Shown in pieces: positions 57,175 through 64,000 of a stretch of DNA of 64,000 nt. The stretch covers positions 60,791 through 124,790 of the forward strand of contig NZ_FMBK01000012.1 in assembly GCF_900095025.1 (NCBI RefSeq), read 5' to 3'. The notes under the pieces are model-generated. The model was not told where the DNA came from. It did no database searches and saw only the letters and a program-made list of their open reading frames with translations. Within the stretch, counting starts at the first letter, position 1; each line of letters opens with the position of its first letter. Origin of the DNA: Acinetobacter albensis. Lineage in GTDB: Bacteria > Pseudomonadota > Gammaproteobacteria > Pseudomonadales > Moraxellaceae. Position numbers and translations under genes: made by a program.

Positions 57175-58548
57175 ATGTCAAATCAGAACGATAAGCTTAA
57201 ACAACTTAAAACCTCTTCTATGGATCGACGCTTATCTATCGCTAAAGCGTCCTTACTCGCAGGAACGCGTTGGGCAGCATCTAATGCAACCACCATATTT
57301 TCAAGTGAAGTCGAAAAAGACAAAAAACGCAAAAAAGCCATGAAACAACAAGCTGATTATCTTGTTTCAGAAATTGGTAAGTTAAAAGGTTCAATTGTAA
57401 AAATTGGACAAATGATGGCCTTATATGGTGAACATTTTTTACCAGAAGAAATTACTCAAGCGCTAAATACGTTAAACAACCAAACGATTGCACTGGCTTG
57501 GCCTGCAATTAAAGAACATTTAGAACAACAATTAGGTTCTAAACTACATGATTTAACCATCGATCATGAACCATTAGGGACAGCTTCATTGGCACAAGTG
57601 CATCGTGCTGTGCGCAAGTCAGATGGCTTAGAAATAGTACTCAAAATTCAGTATCCGGGTGTAGCCGCTGCCATCGATTCTGACATGAGCCTCTTTAAAA
57701 ATATGCTCAAATTAACTCGTATGGTGCCGCAAACACGTGAATTTGATCAGTGGTTTGATGAAGTTCGCGAAATGATGCATCGTGAAGTGAATTATAAAAT
57801 TGAAGCTGAAACCACCTGTCGCTTTGCTGAACGTTTGAAAGCAGATCCACGCTATGTTGTGCCACAAATTATTCACGAATACTGTACCGATCAAGTTCTA
57901 TGTATGACCTTTGAACGTGGCGTGCCGATTAATAGTCCAGTGATGCTCTCCTTACCTCAAGAACGTCGTAACCAATTGGGTGAAGCGTCCTTAGAAATAG
58001 CAGTACGTGAGATTTTTGAATGGGGTGAAATGCAAACCGATCCAAACTTTGGTAATTATCTGGTGCGCCTAGCAGATGATGAGAACGGTCAAGATCGGAT
58101 TGTATTATTAGATTTCGGTGCAATTCGTCAGTTTGATCAACATTTGCTGACTGTCGCGCGTAATTTAATTCATGCAGGCTACTGTCATAATCAAGATGAA
58201 ATGGTACAAGCCATGACGGGTTATGACTTCTTTGATTCTATTCCGCAAAGTATTAAACCCGATATGGCGAAAGTCTTTTTGTTAGCCACAGAAGCTTTTA
58301 GTACTATTGCCAACAATCCTGATTTGCCTGAAGGCGTGATGGATGACCAACAGCGTTATGATTGGAAAAAAAGTCTCCTTCATAGCCGCGTAATGCAACG
58401 TGCTTCTAAGTCGATGGCATCACGTTATTTTAGCGTACCCCCCAAAGAATTTATGTTTATCAGTCGAAAATTTATTGGTGCGTACACCTTTATGACGGTG
58501 ATTGATGCAAAAACCAATGTTCGCAAGATGGTGACAAAGTTTTTATAA
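57175..58548 (+). CDS. ABC1/ADCK (UbiB-like) kinase-like protein
   Basis: A 457-residue atypical kinase-fold protein of the UbiB/ADCK group. It has the hallmark KxGQ stretch SIVKIGQMMALYGEHFLPEE, EPLGTASLAQVHRA, VLKIQYPGV, DPNFGNYL and LLDFGAIRQF. UbiB itself is longer and supports ubiquinone synthesis; this paralogue lacks the C-terminal membrane helices. The ATG at 57175 has AAAGGA nine bases upstream. Confidence 0.87.
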   Translation: MSNQNDKLKQLKTSSMDRRLSIAKASLLAGTRWAASNATTIFSSEVEKDKKRKKAMKQQADYLVSEIGKLKGSIVKIGQMMALYGEHFLPEEITQALNTLNNQTIALAWPAIKEHLEQQLGSKLHDLTIDHEPLGTASLAQVHRAVRKSDGLEIVLKIQYPGVAAAIDSDMSLFKNMLKLTRMVPQTREFDQWFDEVREMMHREVNYKIEAETTCRFAERLKADPRYVVPQIIHEYCTDQVLCMTFERGVPINSPVMLSLPQERRNQLGEASLEIAVREIFEWGEMQTDPNFGNYLVRLADDENGQDRIVLLDFGAIRQFDQHLLTVARNLIHAGYCHNQDEMVQAMTGYDFFDSIPQSIKPDMAKVFLLATEAFSTIANNPDLPEGVMDDQQRYDWKKSLLHSRVMQRASKSMASRYFSVPPKEFMFISRKFIGAYTFMTVIDAKTNVRKMVTKFL

Positions 58549-58556
58549 TTTTTGAT

Positions 58557-58597
58557 GACTAAAATGGCAACTTTGTCATTTTAGTCAATTTTTATTT
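58557..58597 (+). terminator. Terminator of the ABC1 kinase gene
   Basis: GACTAAAATG (58557-58566) pairs perfectly with CATTTTAGTC (58577-58586), followed by a T-rich run. Confidence 0.8.
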
Positions 58598-58772
58598 TTA
58601 AAATAATCTTAATCATTAAAAAATAATTATAAAATTCATATTCTTAAAATTCTCTAAAAACCCCATGAACCATTTATCTAAGTCAATTTTAATTGTCAAT
58701 CATGACATAGTTTTTTCCATCTCCTCGTGTCAGCATAAAAATATAAAGCAATAACATCGATGGATTATAAAA

Positions 58773-60068
58773 ATGACCAATATGGTAAACAAAGCACAAG
58801 GATTTGGGCTCTCACTGATCACTAAAATTGCCGCAAGCGATGTACTGGATCAATTAAAACTCCGTAAATTTATTGAAAAATCCTTATATCAAGGTTCAAA
58901 AATGAGTTTTAAAACGCTAAGTCAATCTCAAAAAGTGTTTAAACCTAATCATAAGATGACGAAACAACGCCTGCCTTCTCAGCAAAAATCTTTATTTGAT
59001 TTGAACCTGACTGAAGAACAGCAAATGACCTGTGACGCGATGGATCAGTTTGCCGCAGAGGTACTCTACCCTCTAGCACATCAAGCCGATCATGACGAAA
59101 AGTTTCCTCCTGCACTTTGGCAATATGCCACAGATTTAGGACTCAATTACTACGCACTTCCAGAAGCTTTAGGCGGTGTGGCAAGTGAAAAAAATATCTT
59201 AAGCAATATTTTAATAGCCGAGCATTTGGCCAAAGGTGATTTCACTTTAACTGCTGGATTACTGTCTACTTTTAGTGTCATTAATGCCATTACCCAATGG
59301 GGTTCTGAAAGTATTCAAGCCACCTATTTAAGCAGTTTTGCAAATGAGTTAGACATTCAAGCCACATTTGCTATACAAGAATCGACGCCAGCATTTAATC
59401 CCTACACCTTAAAAACGATAGCCACTTCATCACATGGAAAATATACCCTTTATGGTGAAAAAACCTTGGTAATTTTAGGTGAAACGGCTGATCTTTTTTT
59501 GGTGAATGCTGAACTTAACGGCTCACCAGAAGTCTTTTTGGTAAAAAGAGACAATACCATCACAGCCAAAAAAACATCTGCAATGGGCTTAAAAGCTGCT
59601 GAAACTATGACCTTAAAATTTGAGCATAGCCCTGCTGAACTTTTGGGAGATGACGATTTTAATTATTCAGCATTTTTAGATTTAGGTAATTTAATGTGGT
59701 GTGCCATGGCAGTTGGCACATGTGAAGCGGTAAAAGCCTATTGTATTGAATATGCCAATGAGCGAACTGCCTTTGGTGAGCCCATTTCACATCGTCAAAG
59801 TGTCGCTTTCATGATTGCAGATATGGCAATTGAAATTGAATCTATGCGTATGATGATTTTAAATGCAGCCAGTCTTGCCGAAGCAGGTCAACCTTTTCAT
59901 CGTGAAGCCTATCTAGCTCGCCTGCTATGCGCAGAAAAATCGATGAAAATTGGAACTGATGGTGTGCAAATTTTAGGTGGTCATGGTTTTACCAAAGAGC
60001 ACCCTGTTGAACGTTGGTATCGCGACCTACGTGCAACTGCCATTATACACTCAGGTTTACATGCTTAA
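58773..60068 (+). CDS. Acyl-CoA dehydrogenase, first of a pair
   Basis: A 431-residue flavoprotein of the acyl-CoA dehydrogenase family. An unusual basic N-terminal extension (about 1-75) precedes the family core, FALQESTP-like IQESTPAFNPY and a C-terminal LGGHGFTKEHPVERWYRD. It catalyses alpha,beta-dehydrogenation of an acyl-CoA. It is followed after 15 bases by a second dehydrogenase. The pair recalls acyl-CoA dehydrogenase gene pairs tied to alkane growth in acinetobacters (inferred). Confidence 0.87.
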   Translation: MTNMVNKAQGFGLSLITKIAASDVLDQLKLRKFIEKSLYQGSKMSFKTLSQSQKVFKPNHKMTKQRLPSQQKSLFDLNLTEEQQMTCDAMDQFAAEVLYPLAHQADHDEKFPPALWQYATDLGLNYYALPEALGGVASEKNILSNILIAEHLAKGDFTLTAGLLSTFSVINAITQWGSESIQATYLSSFANELDIQATFAIQESTPAFNPYTLKTIATSSHGKYTLYGEKTLVILGETADLFLVNAELNGSPEVFLVKRDNTITAKKTSAMGLKAAETMTLKFEHSPAELLGDDDFNYSAFLDLGNLMWCAMAVGTCEAVKAYCIEYANERTAFGEPISHRQSVAFMIADMAIEIESMRMMILNAASLAEAGQPFHREAYLARLLCAEKSMKIGTDGVQILGGHGFTKEHPVERWYRDLRATAIIHSGLHA

Positions 60069-60083
60069 TTTTGGAGAATAATA

Positions 60084-61289
60084 ATGAATTTACAAAATCC
60101 TAAAAAATTTAAAATGCTGGTCAATCAAGCGCACGAAGTCGCTCTGAATGTTTTACGCCCGATATCACGAAAATATGACAAAGCTGAACATGCTTATCCC
60201 AAAGAATTAGACATGTTGTCATCTTTGGTCGATGGTATGAACGAAGGTGGCGAAGGCATGAATGCTGGAGCTGCGGGTGCAGGGAAACGCAGTGAAGATA
60301 CAACAGCAGGTAACCGCAATGGTACCAATATGTCGACCGCTTTAAGCATTATCGAAATGTGCTATGGCGACACAGGTTTGTTATTGTCTATGCCTCGTCA
60401 GGGATTAGGAAATTCAGCGATTGCTGCTGTTGCAAATGATGAACAACTTGAACGTTTTAAAGGCACTTGGGCAGCGATGGCAATTACCGAGCCAAATTGT
60501 GGTTCAGATTCTGCCGCCATTCGAACTACAGCGATCAAAGATGGCGACGATTATATTTTAAATGGAGAAAAGATATTCGTTACTTCTGGTGATCGTGCCG
60601 ATTCGGTGGTGGTTTGGGCCACCTTAGATAAAAATTTAGGTCGTGCAGCGATTAAGTCATTCGTAGTTGCAAAAGGCACGTTTGGCATGACAATAGAACG
60701 CTTAGAGCATAAACTTGGCATTAAGGCCTCAGATACAGCCGTTATTCGCTTTATTGATTGTCGTGTTCCTGCTGAAAACTTACTTGGCAACGCAGATATT
60801 GATATTTCTAAAGGTTTTGCTGGTGTGATGGAAACATTTGATAACACTCGCCCACTTGTTGCCGCAATGGCCGTAGGCTGTGCAAAAGCATCGTTAGAAC
60901 GAATTAAAGAAATTTTTAGACATCAACTTGACTTGACGTATTCTACGCCATATTTGCATACTTCGAATATTGCAGCACAAATTTATCGTATGGAAGCAGA
61001 GTGGGAAGCGGCTCGGTTACTCACTTTGAAAGCGACATGGATGGCAGATAATAAAAAACCGAACTCTAAAGAAGCCTCTATTGCCAAAGCTAAAGCTGGA
61101 CGTATTGGAAATGAAATTACACTTAAATGCGTAGAATTAGCTGCCAGTATTGGTTATAACGAAGATGATTTATTAGAAAAATGGGCACGTGATTCAAAAA
61201 TTTTAGATATTTTTGAGGGAACGCAGCAGATTCAGCAATTGATTATCGCACGCCGTGAATTAAGCAAAAGTTCAAGTGAATTAAAATAA
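60084..61289 (+). CDS. Acyl-CoA dehydrogenase, second of a pair
   Basis: A 401-residue acyl-CoA dehydrogenase with a Gly-rich insert near residue 55-75 (GMNEGGEGMNAGAAGAGK), the ITEPNCGSDSAAIRTTA flavin segment, FVTSGDRAD, and the C-terminal ILDIFEGTQQIQQLIIAR. TTGGAG-like ribosome site before the ATG. It is co-transcribed with the previous gene, and may work as a heteromeric or chain-length partner. Confidence 0.88.
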   Translation: MNLQNPKKFKMLVNQAHEVALNVLRPISRKYDKAEHAYPKELDMLSSLVDGMNEGGEGMNAGAAGAGKRSEDTTAGNRNGTNMSTALSIIEMCYGDTGLLLSMPRQGLGNSAIAAVANDEQLERFKGTWAAMAITEPNCGSDSAAIRTTAIKDGDDYILNGEKIFVTSGDRADSVVVWATLDKNLGRAAIKSFVVAKGTFGMTIERLEHKLGIKASDTAVIRFIDCRVPAENLLGNADIDISKGFAGVMETFDNTRPLVAAMAVGCAKASLERIKEIFRHQLDLTYSTPYLHTSNIAAQIYRMEAEWEAARLLTLKATWMADNKKPNSKEASIAKAKAGRIGNEITLKCVELAASIGYNEDDLLEKWARDSKILDIFEGTQQIQQLIIARRELSKSSSELK

Positions 61290-61320
61290 GCCAATATCTA
61301 CTGCATAAAAATCTCAACTG

Positions 61321-61356
61321 GGATAGAATTTTTGTTATCAAAATCTATCCTTTTTA
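61321..61356 (+). terminator. Terminator of the acyl-CoA dehydrogenase operon
   Basis: GGATAGAATTTT (61321-61332) pairs with AAAATCTATCC (61340-61350) with one bulge, followed by TTTTT. The next gene's ATG is 23 bases downstream. Confidence 0.75.
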
Positions 61357-61373
61357 TAATTAACTTTAGGCTT

Positions 61374-61859
61374 ATGTACCAAATTAGATCACTCCAAGTG
61401 CAAGACAATCCTGAAATAGCCCGAATTATTCGCAAAGTTTCTAAAGAATTTGGACTCGCTGCTGAATCAGGTTTTGCTGTAGCTGATTCTATGTTAGATA
61501 ATTTATTTGATTTTTATTGCCAGCCTCAAGCTGAATATTGGGTGATTACAGATCAGAATGGACAGATATTTGGAGGCGGTGGTTTGTCACCTCTCCAAGG
61601 TGATTCAACGGTTTTAGAAATTCAAAAAATGTATTTTTTACCTGAGATTCGAAGTTTAGGCTTAGCCCAGCAACTTTTAGAAAAAGCATTTGAGTTTACC
61701 CAAGAAAATGGTTTTCAGTCATGTTATTTAGAAACCACACCTGTCCTCTTCCAAGCAATAAAACTTTATGAAAAATTAGGTTTTGAATATTTAAATCACC
61801 CTAAAGGACACACTGGACATAGTCATGTGTGTGAAATTTGGATGGAAAAAAGATTTTAG
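61374..61859 (+). CDS. GNAT-family N-acetyltransferase
   Basis: A 161-residue acetyltransferase from the ATG at 61374 (AGG six bases upstream; a TTG at 61332 is in the terminator). It shows the CoA-binding pattern EIQKMYFLPEIRSLGLAQQLL and the final YEKLGFEYL. The substrate is unknown. Confidence 0.83.
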   Translation: MYQIRSLQVQDNPEIARIIRKVSKEFGLAAESGFAVADSMLDNLFDFYCQPQAEYWVITDQNGQIFGGGGLSPLQGDSTVLEIQKMYFLPEIRSLGLAQQLLEKAFEFTQENGFQSCYLETTPVLFQAIKLYEKLGFEYLNHPKGHTGHSHVCEIWMEKRF

Positions 61860-62228
61860 TTGATTTTGACTCTCATGCTGATTACGTCAAATAGACAATA
61901 GAATTTATACATTCTAATCCAAGCGATTAATCATTGAGTGCGAAATATCTTACGTACTTCATATTTATTGATCCTAATCAATCAATAATCCTGCATAAAA
62001 ATATTATAAAATTAAGATACCTACTAAATAAAAAATAAATTTCTAAGGCAAAATACTGGATAAAGAAAAAGTCAGCCGCTTAATCTTCAAAAAATAATTT
62101 TCATCTCAGCATGAGATTTATTGTTTATGTTCATTTCAAACTTTAACAAGAATGAGCCAAAATTTGTACAGCATGCACTCTCGATTTTGTTAAGGTCGAA
62201 AATCAAATAAGCGATTCAGGATCATAAA
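61860..62228. other. AT-rich spacer before the DJ-1/PfpI gene
   Basis: No gene or strong hairpin is visible. An AGGA ribosome site lies seven bases before the next ATG. Confidence 0.4.
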
Positions 62229-62771
62229 ATGTCTAAGAAAGCATTATTTATTACTTCAAATGTCGGTGTAGAACATGATGAACTGATGAAACCTCTTGAA
62301 TATTTACAATCTAAAGGGATTGAAGTCATTCATGCTGCAGAAGAACAAGCAGAAGTACATACTGTTAAAAGTGATAAGACACCTGCAACTTCTTATACTC
62401 CTCAAACCACTTTAGAGAAGGTTGATGCACAAGATTATGATCTTTTGGTTATTCCCGGTGGAACTGTCAATGCAGATACGCTAAGACTCAACGAAAACGC
62501 ACATCAAATTATTCAACATTTTACTGATCATGCAAAACCGATTGCCGCAATTTGTCATGCACCTTGGGTTTTAATTAATGCAGGGAAAATTAAAGATAAG
62601 AATTTAACCTCTTACAAGAGTATTCAATTAGATGTCGAAAATGCAGGCGGAAAATGGGTCGATAAAGAAGTACATCGATGCAATACTCATGGTTGGCCGC
62701 TCATTACATCACGCTGTCCCGATGATATTCCTGCCTTCAATCAGGCTCTTTTAGAAGAATTGAGTTCTTAA
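62229..62771 (+). CDS. DJ-1/PfpI-family (type 1 glutamine amidotransferase-like) protein
   Basis: A 180-residue DJ-1/PfpI protein with the nucleophile-elbow Cys109 (IAAICHAPW), an early LVIPGGTV and the HDELMKP segment. Members act as glyoxalases/deglycases, chaperones or peptidases. The closest type is the general-stress PfpI group. The gene is monocistronic and followed by a weak hairpin (62798-62822). Confidence 0.87.
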   Translation: MSKKALFITSNVGVEHDELMKPLEYLQSKGIEVIHAAEEQAEVHTVKSDKTPATSYTPQTTLEKVDAQDYDLLVIPGGTVNADTLRLNENAHQIIQHFTDHAKPIAAICHAPWVLINAGKIKDKNLTSYKSIQLDVENAGGKWVDKEVHRCNTHGWPLITSRCPDDIPAFNQALLEELSS

Positions 62772-62952
62772 ACTATTTAATTTATTTCGAGTTTGAGTCC
62801 CATTAATATTAATCTAATGGGATTTCTAATAAAATTCGTATTTAAATTAGAATACTTTAAAATCTTACATAGTGATAAAGTATTTGTTATTGACTCCCAC
62901 AACCTGTCCGAATAGCATAACTTTTAATAAAAACTGACGAACGGCTTGTATT

Positions 62953-63531
62953 TTGTTATCTACACCATTTTTATTTTTAGAATCTAAGTTATTAAAAATT
63001 AAACCTTCATTTTTTAGATTAATATTTCTAATCAGTTTTATAGTCGTACTCACAGGCTGCTCTGCTTTAGGCGGAGGATCAATTGCTAAAAGGTCAATTA
63101 AACTCTCAAATGGCATTCAAAATGCTTACGCTGTTGAAAGCAATACTGCTAATCGTGTTGCGCCTATTATTATTCAAGCTGCCGAAAAATATGATTTAAA
63201 TCCTTTGATGTTAGCCGCGATGATTCAACAGGAATCGAGTTATCGAAACTATGTCATTTCACCAGCAGGTGCAATCGGTTTAACACAAATTATGCCCAAT
63301 TATTGGCAACAAATCTGCCCTGGTGATTTATTTGAAGAAGCAACCAATATTAATTGTGGTTCATTTATTTTAGCCAAATATAATCAATCGGCAGGCAGTT
63401 GGAAAAAAGCATTAGCTTATTATAATGTCGGACCTACTGGCTATAAATCTAGTTGGAAGATGAAGCGTCAAGGTAAAAAATATGCTAGACAAGTCAAACA
63501 ACATGAAGAAAAATTAAAAAAGGTGTTATAA
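62953..63531 (+). CDS. Lytic transglycosylase lipoprotein (SLT domain)
   Basis: A 192-residue lipoprotein with lipobox LTGC (Cys36). The SLT domain from about 70 has the catalytic Glu94 (IQQESSY), AGAIGLTQIMP and a closing LAYYNVGPTGY. It should cut the glycan strands of peptidoglycan. The start seems to be TTG at 62953, as no ATG lies upstream of the signal peptide in this frame. Confidence 0.87.
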   Translation: MLSTPFLFLESKLLKIKPSFFRLIFLISFIVVLTGCSALGGGSIAKRSIKLSNGIQNAYAVESNTANRVAPIIIQAAEKYDLNPLMLAAMIQQESSYRNYVISPAGAIGLTQIMPNYWQQICPGDLFEEATNINCGSFILAKYNQSAGSWKKALAYYNVGPTGYKSSWKMKRQGKKYARQVKQHEEKLKKVL

Positions 63532-63550
63532 GATTTAAATAATTTAAATA

Positions 63551-63581
63551 AAAAAAACCCAACATTATGTTGGGTTTTTTA
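63551..63581 (+). terminator. Terminator of the lytic transglycosylase gene
   Basis: AAAAAACCCAACA-TTA-TGTTGGGTTTTTT is a perfect 13-bp stem with a T run. Confidence 0.9.
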
Positions 63582-63609
63582 ACAGTTTTAATTTCAATTA
63601 AAGGTTTTT

Positions 63610-63800
63610 TTTAAAAATAACATCTTGATTTACAGAAATTTCAGTAAGTTCTAAATCGGTATAAGTACTTCGATGATCTATACTCCCCTTTACTTACTAC
63701 TATTTTAACCGCTTCTAAATGATGATTCTCAACAGCAGTTTAAAGTGCATTATAGCCTTTACTACCTTCAGGAATTGAGGAGAAAAACCTGAATATAAAA
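63610..63800 (-). pseudogene. Ankyrin-repeat gene remnant
   Basis: On the minus strand SIPEGSKGYNAL, a stop, then TAVENHHLEAVKIVVSKG reads as one ankyrin repeat (NALxTAVExxHLEAVKxLVxxG). The stop inside it and broken frames on both sides show decay. It lies just outside the rRNA operon end. Confidence 0.55.
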
Positions 63801-63923
63801 TGTTTCTCACTATCTTTCTTACAAAGTATTTGAGAGTATTTTGATTCAAATCTTAGGCTACAGTGAGAATTTTAATTTCTGAAATCATTAAGAGTTTACT
63901 TTCTACTTTTTAAATTATGTATA

Positions 63924-63960
63924 GAAAAACCCCCCTCAGTCTTTTGACTGAGGGGGGTTT
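63924..63960 (-). terminator. Terminator of the rRNA operon
   Basis: CCCCCCTCAGTC-TTTT-GACTGAGGGGGG is a GC-rich stem. On the minus strand it is followed by TTTTTC. It directly follows the 5S rRNA 3' end. Confidence 0.9.
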
Positions 63961-63968
63961 AGAATAAT

Positions 63969-64000
63969 GAGCTGGCGATGACTTACTCTCACATGGGTAA
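63969..64000 (-). rRNA. rrf: 5S ribosomal RNA, 3' end (partial)
   Basis: On the minus strand the last bases read TTACCCATGTGAGAGTAAGT, then CATCGCCAG. This is the conserved 3' part of gammaproteobacterial 5S rRNA. The rest of the operon lies beyond the window to the right. Confidence 0.88.

Overview
The window is AT-rich bacterial DNA that looks like an Acinetobacter chromosome. The best pointers are the alkane hydroxylase/AraC pair (alkM-alkR type), an indole-3-acetate (iac) catabolic cluster laid out as in acinetobacters, a TusDCBE sulfur relay, a short cobalamin nucleotide-loop operon, and a 5S rRNA 3' end at the right edge. The species cannot be fixed from sequence reading alone. I see no tRNA gene, CRISPR array or intact insertion sequence.

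Left part (1-16 kb): a lipoprotein penicillin/AHL-acylase-like enzyme precedes a minus-strand operon, iacH-iacA-iacI-iacC-iacD-iacE-iacF-iacG, with a divergent MarR gene (iacR) that has a perfect 16-bp inverted repeat just in front of its start codon. The operon encodes a two-component flavin monooxygenase (IacA with reductase IacG), a Rieske dioxygenase (IacCD with reductase IacF), an SDR (IacE), an amidase-fold protein (IacH) and an NTF2-fold protein (IacI). In published schemes it converts indole-3-acetate to catechol. No room is left for iacB. Next comes a less familiar unit: an opine-dehydrogenase-family gene coupled to a 3-hydroxyacyl-CoA-dehydrogenase-family gene, behind an AraC regulator and an MFS carrier.

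Middle part (16-34 kb): an accessory, patchy region. It holds an MFS/LysR pair, a Fur-box siderophore receptor, fumC, a GalE-like protein lacking the usual catalytic Lys, a catalase-fold secreted protein, a TetR/SmvA-like efflux pair whose promoter is a 44-nt near-perfect palindrome, an orphan Imm44-like gene, and an Lrp/LysE pair. Between these lie decayed pieces, several clearly or probably of prophage origin: an overlapping gene-pair fragment at 19.6-19.9 kb, a frameshifted integrase at 22.7-23.6 kb, a small gene with two in-frame stops at 28.3-28.5 kb, and Rz/Rz1 spanin remains at 33.2-33.7 kb.

Right part (34-64 kb): mostly conserved housekeeping and metabolic genes. These are tusDCBE, cobU-cobT-cobC-cobS with an overlapping 2H phosphoesterase, ybaK, dctA, alkM/alkR, lpxB, a Fur-box siderophore receptor followed by three inner-membrane proteins (probably ferrisiderophore reduction), a TSUP exporter, DAHP synthase, ispF, aroC-prmB, an ABC1/UbiB kinase, two acyl-CoA dehydrogenases, a GNAT, a DJ-1/PfpI protein and a lytic transglycosylase. 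An ankyrin-repeat remnant and a strong terminator precede the 5S rRNA end.

Functions were assigned by reading motifs, gene order and family resemblance; no database search was possible.
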